A DNA stretch of 20,845 nucleotides, taken from the NCBI GenBank assembly GCA_910592005.1, contig CAJVPP010001322.1:1-20845 (forward strand), read 5' to 3'. Below, piece by piece: positions 8,080-17,830 of the stretch. How positions within the stretch are numbered: the first letter of the stretch is position 1; the number at the start of each line of letters is the position of its first letter. The position numbers and the translations under genes are program-made. A model generated the notes under the pieces. That model was not told where the DNA came from and searched no databases. It saw only the letters and a list, made by a program, of their open reading frames with translations. This DNA comes from Funneliformis mosseae (taxonomy: Eukaryota > Glomeromycota > Glomeromycetes > Glomerales > Glomeraceae).

Positions 8080-10540
8080 TAATAAGTAATATTTATAAAA
8101 AGGAAAGAAAGCTAAAGAAAATCTAAATAATAGTAAAATCATCTTTGATATTATTTGAATTTTTCCATAATTATAAAGATTTACATCTTTATATCTAAAT
8201 GTCATATATCAATTTGAATATATGATCAAAAGATATGAGATAAGATTTAAAAATAGTGATTTATTAGATAATAGTATTAAGTTATTCAGATAAAACTAAA
8301 TATATAAAATCTTTAAATGTAACATTATAATGAAATAAGTACTTGAGATATAAATATGAAGATATCAAACATTCATAATTTCTAAGGTTGTGGGGAGTTA
8401 CAAAATTAATTTGAGCTTAAATTATTTTCTTTTATAGGTATTAAAAGACGTTATTTAGCATTTTAAATTATTTAATATATAAAAAAAGGATTGCTAATCA
8501 ATATGATGATTAAGATAAGAAGTAAAATATAAAAGAGTCAGAAAGGCTTCAGCTCAAAAGCTTGTTATTTGTATTTAATAAATAAACGAAGAGGAGAGAT
8601 AATAGGTATTAACTTATAATAGAGAATATATTTAAATTTGAAATAATCTGAATTGATGCTAGGAGTACTAGTAAAGTTATTTATTAAGAGATTTACTTTA
8701 TTATTATATTGATCATTATTATAAGTTTTAATTTTAGAAAATATTAAGGTAAGGTTGTTAGTGGTAATAAGGTTTAATATTATCATCTAAATATGAAAAC
8801 AAAGAATTTTAAAGACAGAATTCAGGAATAGTGATTCTGTATATAACTTAGTGACTTTGTATATAAGACTATTGTAATTTGTGAATTTATACAGATTTTA
8901 ATATTAGCATAAAAAGAAGAAGTATAGATAGCAATAAGAATAGTTACTATTTCAATTAAGGTAGAAGAGGAAGAATGAAGTATAAGGATAATATTAAAGA
9001 AGAGTGAAGATTAATTAAGATTAGTTTATAATTACATAATTTTTATCTAACAGTCTGAAGAATTTAGAGATGTTAAAGAACTATCTGTATAAAATTAAAG
9101 AAAATCTGCATTAATAAATTGAGATTTCAAAATATCTAATTTAAAAATAGACATATGATTGAATGAAATAATTATTAAGTTAAATAAAAGTTTAGCAAAA
9201 TATTGATATATTAAGATTAATAAAGCCATTTTTGAAATATTAGATAAGAAAAACTATATCATAAATTATTATAAGATATATGAAATCTTTAATTAAAAAG
9301 CAATAGTTTACAAGTAATTAAATGGTGTAGAAGTTGTATCTTTATTATTATTTGTAAGGTATGAATACTGATGAATTAAAAAGATTGTATCTAATGTAAG
9401 AAAAAATAGGTGACTGATGATATTCAGACTGTCTTAATAGATAATAAATAGTTGATCCTTTGATTTTTATAACTTTATCCAATATGTAAGTCATGTATTA
9501 GTTAAACTAAATAGTAACAAATGATAAATTAGTTTTTGAAACTACAAAATTTATTAGTTGCAATATTAATTTAATAATTAATACATATGAAATACAGTTT
9601 CAATTCATAATTCTTAATGTAAAGTTTAATAAAAGTTGTGATTCTAATTTAACAAACTATTTAATACTATATAAATTATATTTAGGTCAAATCATATAAA
9701 TAAATTAAGTTTATCTATAGTAATAAGTTAGTTAATATACATAATAGATAGCATCTAAAATTTAAAGATATTTTATTAGTAAATTTTTGAAAAAAAAATA
9801 GAGAAGATAAGTAATGAATCACCTTTGATTTATCTTAATATGAAATTATTATCTATATATTAATGAAAATTAAAGTCATCTTTCTTTGTCACAGATAGAA
9901 ATGATGATTACTAGTCTTTAAAAAGCTTTGTATCTTTTATATAACGAATCTGTCAATAATAATAAAGACAGATATTCTAATAATTGAAATTGAAAATTTC
10001 ATAATCTTGAAATTGATTTAAGTAAGATTATATCGTTAACCATCTTTAGAAAGTCAAATAATTTTATCTATATTTGTTTATTATATAGATATATGAGGTT
10101 ATAATTAAAGGTTAAATATATAATAGAATTTGATAGAAATTTTGATAAATTGAATTTCTTTTTGAAAAATATTCTGAATGATATCATAAGGTTGTCACAG
10201 ATATAATAAAATACAAATGTGAGTTTAGTCTTATAAAGAATATATAAAAGATTACTATATTAATGTAAGTTTTTTCTTATCAAGAACATGTTTAGTTTTT
10301 TTAATTCTATTAAAAACTTATTTGAAAACATATTGATTGTTATTAAAAAGGAAACCTAAATACTAAAATAACATGTTAATTCTTTATAAAGTAATAGTTA
10401 AAAGCTAAATCTTTATAATTAAATTTGAAGTTAATAGAATTAAAATCCTTACTATTAGTTATCAAAACTGATTAGAAAAGTTATTATTTGTTAGGAATCA
10501 ACTCTAAAATCTACTATTCAGAGTATATTATCTATATATA
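8080..10540 (-). pseudogene. LINE ORF, C-terminal half: RT motif C, thumb, RNase H (broken)
   Basis: The first codons after the Tc1 element give YIDN (10527-10538), RT motif C (normally Y.DD) with the second Asp changed to Asn. LGFLFNNNQYVFK*VFNRIK (about 10,360-10,300) and TKHVLDKKKLTLI match the LINE 'RYLG.W.N......I..EI....K.LT.KQ' region. Near 9,400 SYIRYNLFNSS looks like a former C..C motif with Cys changed to Tyr. RNase H follows: FYTDSSLTSLNSS (about 9093-9055, normally 'FYTDGSL'), SSSTLIEIVTILIAIYTSS (about 8976-8920, the 'SSTRAE...I..A' helix) and KIKTYNNDQYNNKVNLLINN (8735-8676, 'KVKAHS.D..N..AD.LAK' with the His and Asp lost). A 73-codon frame at 8565-8786 is the longest intact piece. 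TTLEIMNVQYLHIY (about 8,380-8,330) belongs to the C-terminal region. Confidence 0.82.
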
Positions 10541-10542
10541 TA

Positions 10543-10570
10543 TAGAGAGTGATTACAGGTACCCAAATGA
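10543..10570. repeat. Tc1 left terminal inverted repeat
   Basis: 28-bp TIR, outer end TAGAGAGTGATTACAGGTAC, inner end CCAAATGA. Its partner is at 11796-11823. The outermost T is probably a mutated C, since most Tc1 ends start with CA. Confidence 0.9.
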
Positions 10571-10693
10571 TAAGTATTTTTTATTTATTCGCTTTGTTTA
10601 CATATTTACATATATTTCTAATTTAAGCATTTATTTAGAATATAAATGGATATTGATCACAAATAATAACAAATAATTTTTTTTCAAATAAAA

Positions 10694-11685
10694 ATGGTTA
10701 AAATAAAAGAATTGAATGCTGAATAATATGAGACAATTCTTTACGATCACAAATAAAGTGGTTCATATCAAAAATTGCTGACATTGTATAATGTGATAAA
10801 ACAAATGTCTATGATGTGATAAAACGTTTTGTGACCTGAAGCTACTTTTAATTCAAATGCATAATCTTCACTCAAAAAGATTATTACACAAAATTCAAAG
10901 CATCGTCACCTTACCACTCAAAAAATTTAAGAATTATGGACTAAAAAAAAAAGTTTCAACTGTTATAATTCATTAGGTTCTTAAAAAAGTCAGCTTACGT
11001 TCATGTATTGCTCGCTTTAAACCATTAATTTCTGAAAATAATAAAGAAAAAAAATTGGCTTGGGCATTGGAATAAGAAGATTGGACAATTGCAAAATGGA
11101 AAAAAGTTGTATAGTCTGATGAATTAACATTTAGCTAATTTTCATAAGGTCGTAGCTTACATGTGTAGCATACACTAGAAGAAGAATTTGATCCTTCTTG
11201 TTTAACTACTACAGTAAAGCACAGTCTTAGTCAAATATTTTGGAAATGTTTTTTGTGATATGGGTTAAAACCTCTTTTTCTTCTTTGCAAATCTGTAACA
11301 GGACAAAGATATGTAATAGTATTACAGAGATATACTATTCCTTCAATTTACAAATTAGTTTCTCACAAACAAGGAATTTTTTAAGAGGATAATGCTTTAC
11401 CTCATCAAATAAAAATTGCCGCTGATATTCATAATGCCTCTAAGATTTTCATGCTACCCTGACCTGCACAAAGCCTTGATTTAAATTCTATTAAAATCTT
11501 TGAAATGAAGTTGATAAGACATTTTGTAACTTGCCTAATCAATCTAAAAATGTGAAAAATTTAGAACATAAGGTAAAATATGCTTAGTGTTCAATTTCAC
11601 TTGAGTATATTCAAAATTTGGTTAAAAATATGCCCTGTCACATTTACGTATATATAGCAGCTGAAGGTGGTTTAACAAAGTATTA
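10694..11685 (+). pseudogene. Tc1 transposase, DD34E type, inactivated mostly by C:G to T:A stops
   Basis: Tc1 transposases cut and rejoin DNA at TA sites using a DDE triad. From ATG 10694 (MVKIKELNAE*YETILY) through the helix-turn-helix region, TTQKI*ELWTKKK, SLRSCIARFKPLISE, LAWALE*EDWTIAKWKKVV*, SDE (first Asp codon 11118-11120), EEFDPSC, SVTGQRYV, GIF*EDNALPH (second Asp 11388-11390) and P*PAQSLDLNSIKIF. The third acid is Lys (AAA, 11493-11495) where Glu is expected. The 34-residue gap between second and third positions confirms DD34E. A single frameshift lies in an A-run near 10,945; from there to the triad the frame is unbroken by indels. Stops are Trp (TAG, TGA) and Gln (TAA) replacements. 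Confidence 0.93.
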
Positions 11686-11795
11686 GTTTTTATTTTTTTT
11701 AATAAAATATATAGAAAATATTCAAAACAAATAAATTTTTTGCTTATTCTAAAAAAAAAGTTAATATAATAAGTAAATTTAAATGGTTTAATTAA

Positions 11796-11823
11796 TCATT
11801 TAAGTATCTGTGATTACTCTCTA
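11796..11823. repeat. Tc1 right terminal inverted repeat
   Basis: Reverse complement of the left TIR with a few transition differences; followed by the TA target duplication at 11824-11825. Confidence 0.9.
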
Positions 11824-11825
11824 TA

Positions 11826-12950
11826 AGTATAAAGTATTATATTTAGTAATATTAGATCTCTATTAGGTGTGTTATATATATTCAAATGAGATATTTTATA
11901 TAAAACATAATAAAAGGTCATAATAAATACATTATAAAATTGAAGAAATAATTTCACACTGATCAATTTTTGATAATACTAAATATGTATCTATATTACT
12001 ATAAGCAGTAAATATTTAATTATAATATGATATAAAAATTGATAATAAAAATCTAATAAAGGATTTAGATATTTTGAGTCTATATAAAGCTCTAATTAGT
12101 ATCATAATATTAACTTGATTGTATGCTTTTGACATATTCTAAAAAAAGATATAGATTATTTTTGTGAAAGAAGGCTTCAAATTTAATGTTATTAAAAATA
12201 TAAATCAGCTTAAAAAATTGTAGTAAAGTAAATTAGCAAAATTGTTCACTTTTAAAATATTGTATTTAATTAAGGTATTCAGAAGTTTGCCATTAATAAA
12301 TTTAATTAACACTTTATATAGATATTCTAAAAGAGTGATAGAATAGATGTTAGTGAGATTAAATTTCCAGAGTTTTGATTTAGGAATCAGATAAATATAA
12401 GTAAGATTCTATCTATTAGAAGATAAGTTTAAAGATAGATAATTGCAAATAATCATTCAGAAATATTTTGAAGAGAAAGGCTAAAATGTTTTAATATTTT
12501 ATTAGAGATTTTAGATAGACTTAAAACTTTATCATTGAGAAATTATTTGAATATATCATACTATTCCTTTTCTGTAAGGGTTGCATTAGAGAATTATATA
12601 TCTCAAAATCAATAGAATCATCAGAATTATAAATTTATTTTTATTGATCAAAAAGCAAGAGATTAGAATATTTTAAACTAATAATTTGTTAAAATGGTGA
12701 ACAGTTTTTTTTGAATAGTAAAAGGATTAGTCAACAGCTTCTTATCAGAATTATTATTATTTAAATATCAGTCAAGTAAAATAGTAGCATAAGGGTATTT
12801 TAAAAGAGAATCAAATATTATTTTTTATTATTTAACTATATTTGAACAATAATATTCTATAATATTTTGAATCATTTTAATTTTAAATTTAGTTTTTTAT
12901 AACTTAACTATAGCAGTGAGAATCTTTTGTAAATCTAATAATATAAGTTT
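11826..12950 (-). pseudogene. LINE reverse transcriptase, N-terminal half (broken)
   Basis: Upstream of RT, FDSLLKYPYATILLD and KLLTNPFTIQKKLF (about 12,850-12,690) resemble the 'DS.L.RP...I.LD' linker of fungal LINE ORFs. YLIPKSKLWKFNLTN (first codon near 12,394) followed by YSITLLEYLYKVLIKFING is the RT 'LIPKP..W......RPI.LL....K....I...L' block. KYNILKVNNFANL follows. Motif A reads MSKAYNQV: the catalytic Asp is Asn (codon at 12118-12120, AAT for GAT). ALYRLKISKSFIRFLLS and KIDQCEIISSIL (about 11,975-11,940; normally 'IDQGE.ISPLLW') end this half. Many Trp, Gln and Arg codons have become stops. The frame then runs into the Tc1 insertion. Confidence 0.85.
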
Positions 12951-13397
12951 AATAGATATAATATCTTGTAATATTATAATAATAAATCAGATAGTTGAGT
13001 TTAAGATTATTAAATAAAATCTAAAAGTTTTGCAAATTGTCTAAGTAAAAAAAGGTAAAATTTAATGAAATTATATTAAAATCTTATTAAAAAATCTGCA
13101 AAATTCTGAAAAGATAAAACTATATCAAAGCTTATAAAAATGTAAAACTATATTAAACCCTTAGTAAAAAATTATTATAACTATAGTTTAGATATTTTGT
13201 CAAATTCAAAATGAGTTTAGACAAATAATCTTAGTTAAATCTCATATTCTAAAGAAAAAAAAGCTATTTTTTTGTATAGATATATAATTTATTATCAATG
13301 TTTCTTGAGATAATATAGTTTTTAGCTAATTTCTCAAGTTTATATTAGTAGATTAATTTGAAGATATGAGACTATAAGTCATATGCATAATGAACTT
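12951..13397. other. AT-rich stretch between LINE relic and pogo element
   Basis: Probably the decayed 5' part of the LINE on the minus strand: the translation stays LINE-like to about 12,900 and then cannot be followed. TTATAAAAATGTAAAACTATA-like words recur near 13,075-13,160 as short direct repeats. No independent gene seen. Confidence 0.4.
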
Positions 13398-14600
13398 TAT
13401 AATCAACTCTTTTTATAGTGAATTTTAATATTATGAATTTACAATACAATGGATTTTCAGAATCAGACAAATTTTTAAATATAAAAAAACCTTACTATAC
13501 AGAATTTGTTAAATAAAAATTTGTACTATGTTTAACAAATTAAAGTCAGAAAAATTTATATATAAAATAACACTTTTATAACAAATTATTCTATAACAAA
13601 TTTTTTTTGATATAATGAAATTTTGCTTAAAATGAATTTTACTAGATTTATGTATATAAAATTTTGTAGTTCTCTATACCTAATTTTTTTTAATAAAATT
13701 GATAATAAATAAACATTTATATTACATATTGTATTTTATATTTCATAATTTTTTTTTACATGTTTTATTTTTTTACATTTTTTTTTTTTATATAATTTCA
13801 AAAGTAAACTCAAAAAAATAACTTAATAAACCTATTAATAAACAAGATGAACTTTTAAAAAAAATGAAAATCTTTTTTTATAGTATACAAAAAAAAAAAC
13901 TTTATTTAAAACAAATATCATTACCTTTTTAAAATAAAAAGACTTGACTAATAAATATGATGTTAGTGAAGGTATAATAATTAACATTTTAAAGAAAAAA
14001 AATCATTAGTTTTCTGTAGATATTAATTTATACTAAGCCAATTTGAAACATGATAAGAAAACTTTATTCCCTCTTATTAAAAAAGCGTTAATAAATTGAA
14101 TAAATAATGTATTTAAAATTAGCCTTATTATTACTGACAATATTCTTTCAATTAAAGCCTTGAATTTTTTTATTTATTAAAGAAGAATAAGTTTAATCAG
14201 TCTAGTAGTTGGATAGATAACTTTAAAAAATAACATAATTTTAATAGTATCATATATACAAGAAAGCTGTAAGTGTATTGCTAAAAGATCTTAATAATAA
14301 TCTTTAGCAAATATTAAAAGATTATAGTTCTAAAGACATATTCAATTGTAATGAAACAAAACTGTTTTAGAAGATAAAATTATATTGAATAATATCCATT
14401 AAACAAATATCAAAAATGAAATAATCAAAGAATTGAGTAATAATCCTACTTATATATAATATAACAAGAAGTGAAAAGCTAACGTCTTTGTTTATATCTA
14501 AGTATAAAAATTCTAGAGTTATTAAAAATATTGATAAAAGAAATTTAATGGTTTTTAAATTATTAAGGTTAAAAATATCTGATTTTTTTATCATATTATT
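13398..14600 (+). mobile_element. Pogo/Tigger-like DNA transposon relic, copy 1 (right end not found)
   Basis: The left end TAATCAACTCTTTTTATAGT starts at 13400 after a TA. The second copy at 20112 starts CAGTCAACTCTTTCTATAAT, the typical 'CAGTCAACTC...TATAA.GAATT' end of pogo-like elements, so copy 1 carries C-to-T and G-to-A changes in its first bases. The following repeats of ATGAATTTTAATAT / ACAATGGATTTT type resemble pogo subterminal sequence. A broken transposase follows at 13,900-14,600, where the element runs into palindromic repeat DNA. No right TIR was found, so it is truncated or rearranged. Confidence 0.75.
13900..14600 (+). pseudogene. Broken pogo/CENP-B-like transposase
   Basis: Plus-strand reading in shifting frames gives DLTNKYDVSEGIIINILKKK (about 13,945-14,000; helix-turn-helix of the CENP-B/pogo N-terminus). 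Next is ANLKHDKKTLFPLIKKALIN with INNVFKISLIITDNILSIKA (about 14,040-14,160; the second DNA-binding HTH, 'R...FP.LE.AL..W'). CNETKLF (about 14,350) corresponds to the 'FN.DETGL' catalytic block with Asp changed to Asn. Then RSEKLTSLFISKYKNSRV and KNIDKRNL (about 14,467-14,550) correspond to 'GSEKL.PL.IGK..NPR..KN'. Later catalytic blocks are absent. A 75-codon frame on the opposite strand (14,367-14,594) is only its shadow. Confidence 0.78.
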
Positions 14601-14710
14601 TTAAACAAATAATAAAATATCATTTTAAATGAATAATAGAAATTATTATTTTAACGTTTTAAAAAAATGATAAAAAATTATTTAATTAGAATGATAAAAA
14701 AATATTATAA
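14595..14710. repeat. Short run of palindromic 50-bp repeat units (copy B)
   Basis: AATATCATTTTAAATGAATA, AATTATTATTTTAA and ATTTAATTAGAATGAT words match the 50-bp palindromic family seen at 6980-7330 and 15,010-15,370. It abuts the point where the pogo transposase reading is lost. Confidence 0.6.
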
Positions 14711-15009
14711 ATGCTTTGTAGTAAAAAGTAAGAAAATTATCAAAAAAATTTTTTAAGATAGATGAATAATTCAATTCTTACTGACTTATATATCAATATA
14801 ATATGAAGATCTGAAATCAAAAGATCAAATAACATTATTATAAAAGTTTAACTATTACAAATCTATTTTTTCATAATTTGCTTAAAATTTCGAGAGACAA
14901 ATATCATTAAAAATTAAATTAAAGTATAATTTTAAATTTAAATTTATTTTACTAAAAATATTTAGCTTATAAAGTAAAAAAAATTTTTTAGTAATTTCTT
15001 CTTTTTTTA
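14711..15009. other. AT-rich stretch, nothing recognisable
   Basis: May contain the remainder of pogo copy 1, but its later transposase blocks could not be found in any frame. Confidence 0.45.
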
Positions 15010-15372
15010 TTGCAAAATATCTAAATAATAAAATATTATTCATTTAAAATGATAAAATTATTATTTTAATTAAATAATATAAATATCATTTGATTAAAAT
15101 AATTGAATTATATTTTAAATAATTAATAATAATATTATTCAATTGGAATAATAAAATTATTATTTCAATTGAATAATATAAATATCAATTAATTAGAATA
15201 GTTTAAATTATCATTCTAACAATATAAATATTATTTGATTGAAATGATTTAAATTATTATTCCAAAGATGATATAAATATTGTTTAATTAAAATAATGAA
15301 ATTATCATTTTAATTAAATGATACAAATATTATTTAAATAGAATAATTCAAATTATTATTTCAAATAAATGA
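15010..15372. repeat. Array of 50-bp palindromic repeat units (copy C)
   Basis: About seven units on a ~50-bp period, each with ATAAATATTATTTGATTGAA-type left arms and AATTATTATTTCAAATAAAT-type right arms around a short centre. Unit starts (ATATAAATAT or ATACAAATAT) lie near 15,077, 15,177, 15,224, 15,271 and 15,322. Same family as the array at 6980-7330, with different private substitutions. Confidence 0.8.
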
Positions 15373-15379
15373 TATTCTT

Positions 15380-15640
15380 TTGATTGTCAGATAGACAAAT
15401 TTGCCTACTTATTTTTAAAGTTTAAATTTTATATCATATATATATTAAATTAAGTTAAAATTAACAAAATATATTTATAGTATTTAAATTTATTATATAA
15501 ATATTAGACAGGCTGCTAATTTAGTTATACTAATCATATGAAATTATATATAATATATATAAAATGTCAAATAAGCAAATTTGTCTGCTAATTTGATACT
15601 GATCATATAAGATATCGAGCTAGCAAATTTGCAAACTTTT
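15380..15640. repeat. Cluster of direct and inverted repeats around GCAAATTTGTCT
   Basis: AGACAAATTTGCCTAC (about 15,392) is inverted relative to GCAAATTTGTCTGCTAATTT (about 15,574). CTGCTAATTT...ACTAATCATAT (about 15,513) and CTGCTAATTT...ACTGATCATAT (about 15,584) are direct copies. GCTAGCAAATTTGC follows at about 15,619. The cluster lies 250-500 bp upstream of the piggyBac relic and might be its terminal region, but no matching right end was found. Confidence 0.6.
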
Positions 15641-15879
15641 TTATTTTAATTTTTTAATATTAAATAATATTTAACTCATCAAATGAAATTCAAGAATTTG
15701 AAGATAAATTTTATATTTACTATTTGATCTGAAAACGAAATTTGAAAGATATAGATAAATTTAGATAATGAATTAATTAAAAATTACAAAAAGTTCAAAT
15801 CAAAAAAATAAAAAATCAAAATATTTAAAAACAAAAGTAATATATAAAAAATCTTCAGAATTTGTTCCTTTTAAATATA

Positions 15880-17530
15880 GTTACTATTTACATAATACTT
15901 TACTAACTCTTTTTCATAAATTAAATTTTATTGAAAATCTAAATCCTTATTCAATTTTTAGTTTATTTTTTTTACAAAATCAATTACAAATAATTATAAA
16001 TAATATGAATATATATATTGCTATTTATAATGTAAAATAAGAAATTAACCAAAAGAAAGAAGATCAAAATTGGATTAATTTAACTATTGAAGAATTAAAA
16101 ATATAATTAGTGCTTGTAATATATATGAGAATATTTAAGTTTCTAGTAGTTAAAGATTACCAAATAAAATTAGTAGATATCTGTCTCATAAACTTACAAA
16201 ATTTATATCATTATTTCAATTTTAACAAGTTAAATTTATATAATTTTTTTATCAAATATTTTTAAATAAAAATTAATAAATAATTTTTTATATAAAATGA
16301 TTTTTACATATTTTTGATTATACAAAATTACATTCTGATTAATTTTCAAAGTTAGAACTGATTGCATCATATATACGAGATCTATTAAAATAATTTTATT
16401 TGCTAGTATTAAACATTTTTATAGATAAAATGATTACACAATTTTTAGAATAAAATACATATACATTTTGTATAAAAAAATTAACCTACTCCTAAAGGAT
16501 ATAAGATTTTATTTTTATATAAATTGGACTATATATATTTATTTATATTTTGTTTTCATATTATGAAATCTAATATAGATCTTATTTTAAATGTTAATAA
16601 GATTAGTTTAGAAGTATATCATTTTGTTAAATAATTACCATCAAAATATATTTTTAATATTATATAGATAATTTTTTTGAGTATTATTTTATTTTAATTT
16701 TTTTATATAAAGCTTGTAATACTGTAAGAACAAATGTTATAAAATTTTCTATTATTTAAAAAATTTAGAATAGGATTATTTAGTAAAAGTAATAATAAAA
16801 AAAGTATTAACTTTATTATGTATCGATAATAGACTATAACGATATTGACAATAATTTATATGATTAATAGTGAAAATAGTAAAATTAAAAGAAAATGTAA
16901 AAAGTCATGTAAAACAAGCATTAATAGTAATAAAATTAGATTTGTATTTAAAAATAAAGTTCAAAAAATATTACCAATTCCAGTTATAATTGATAATTAC
17001 AATTATAATATAAGAGGAGTGGATATTACAAATCAATTAAGAAGTTATTATTCAATATAACTAGTAGCTTTTAGAATATAAATATCTTTTTTTTTTAGTT
17101 ATTAAATACTACTATTATTAATTTATATTTAATTTGCAAGAAATTAAATATTATTAATGAACATAAAGAATTTAGATTAATATTGATACAAGAATTAGTT
17201 AAAGATGCTTTAAGTAATCTTTTGAAAAGAAAAATCTAAAGTAAAGAAGATAATAAGTTAAATATCAAAATAGATAATAAAAAAATTATATATTTTATCA
17301 AAATTTGAATTACTGTTACATAGATAATCATTATCTTAAATATAATAATAAAAAAGAAGAATGTTTATGATATCAATTTAATATTAGAAAAAATATTAAT
17401 TTATTTTAACAAAATCTATCATAATTTCAAATTTGATATAGTAATTATGATATTGCTTTATATTGTAATAAGATTTGGTCTAATTGTTTTAAAGAATTTC
17501 ATACATATATTAAAAATAAACTTATAAATA
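15880..17530 (+). pseudogene. Degenerate piggyBac-like transposase (DDE_Tnp_1_7 type)
   Basis: PiggyBac transposases cut and paste at TTAA sites with an Asp triad. Plus-strand reading gives NPYSIFSLFF (about 15,943), NMNIYIAIYNVK*EINQKKE (about 16,000-16,060) and NWINLTIEELKI*LVLVIYM, the family's 'N....T.EE..I.LG..IYMG'. IDKMITQFLE*N follows (first Asp codon 16424-16426), then YYIDNFF (second Asp 16667-16669), YKACNTVRTNVIKFS, and an IDN block (Asp codon 16825-16827) before TITILTIIYMINSENSKIKR. ILPIPVIIDNYNYNIRGVDI with TNQLRSYYS (16,970-17,057) is the hallmark 'GVD..DQ.RSYY' block and lies in the only sizeable open frame (16,845-17,060). EHKEFRLILIQELVKDAL (about 17,160) and YCNKIWSNCFKEFH (about 17,461-17,503, C-terminal zinc-binding domain) close it. 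Dense stops and frameshifts. Confidence 0.85.
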
Positions 17531-17784
17531 TATTTTATTTTAATTTTAAAATTAATCTGATAAATTTACATATTGCTAAATCATAAAAAGGTTACTTTAT
17601 TTATTAAAATATAAAGTAAAAAAAATACTAATTAATTTTAAAAATATTTATTATTTTTTTTTTTTATAAAAATAGTTAAATTACAAATTTTTTTCTAAAA
17701 TATGGATAGCTAAAGTGATTTTAAAAATAATTTTTATAGATAATTCTTAAATTTTTATTAATTAAAATAAATTAAAAATTGTCA
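17531..17784. other. AT-rich 3' flank of the piggyBac relic
   Basis: No right terminal repeat or TTAA duplication could be matched. No gene seen. Confidence 0.4.
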
Positions 17785-17830
17785 AATTAATATCATTTAA
17801 TTAGAATGATTTAAATTATCATTCTAAATA
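17785..17830. repeat. Left part of a palindromic 50-bp unit, interrupted by a Tc1-type element
   Basis: AATATCATTTAATTAGAATG and TTAAATTATCATTCTAAATA form the typical unit. The next unit's start (TAATAAGAATATTGTTCAAT) resumes at 18431, directly after the element at 17833-18428, so the two pieces were once adjacent. Confidence 0.75.

Larger units (their letters stand above)
10541..11825 (+). mobile_element. Full-length but inactive Tc1/mariner element with TIRs and TA target duplication
   Basis: Left TIR (10543-10570) starts TAGAGAGTGATTACAGGTAC and the right end reads the same as its reverse complement (11796-11823, TAGAGAGTAATCACAGATAC), differing mainly by C/T and G/A changes. A TA dinucleotide flanks each end (10541-10542 and 11824-11825). 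The 1,281-bp length is standard for Tc1. It sits inside a LINE ORF on the opposite strand, so it is younger than the LINE. Confidence 0.93.
8000..12950 (-). mobile_element. Degenerate LINE (non-LTR) retrotransposon with RT and RNase H, split by a Tc1 element
   Basis: Minus-strand reading across stops recovers one LINE ORF in the correct domain order on both sides of the Tc1 element at 10543-11823. Read from high to low coordinates: a pre-RT region (12,850-12,600), RT fingers/palm (12,400-11,830), RT motif C and thumb (10,540-10,200), a connecting region with a former Cys motif (about 9,400), RNase H (9,100-8,670) and a C-terminal region (8,560-8,100). About 3.5 kb of LINE sequence remains without the Tc1 insert. 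No endonuclease domain was recognised; the 5' end is lost or too decayed, and a pogo-like element begins 450 bp further on. Stops and frameshifts are dense and key Asp codons are mutated, so it is dead. Confidence 0.82.

Noticed and set aside
9300..9960. Plus-strand Cys-containing reading (WCRSC...KDCI*CKKK), considered as a zinc-finger or kinase-family relic
   Set aside because: Minus-strand reading fits the LINE domain order between RT and RNase H much better; the plus-strand pattern has many stops and no consistent family.
10488..10676. 62-codon plus-strand open frame
   Set aside because: It crosses the left end of the Tc1 element and its TIR; the translation is chance sequence.
14367..14594. 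75-codon minus-strand open frame
   Set aside because: Antisense shadow of the pogo transposase relic (RSEKLTSLFISKYKN reads on the plus strand).
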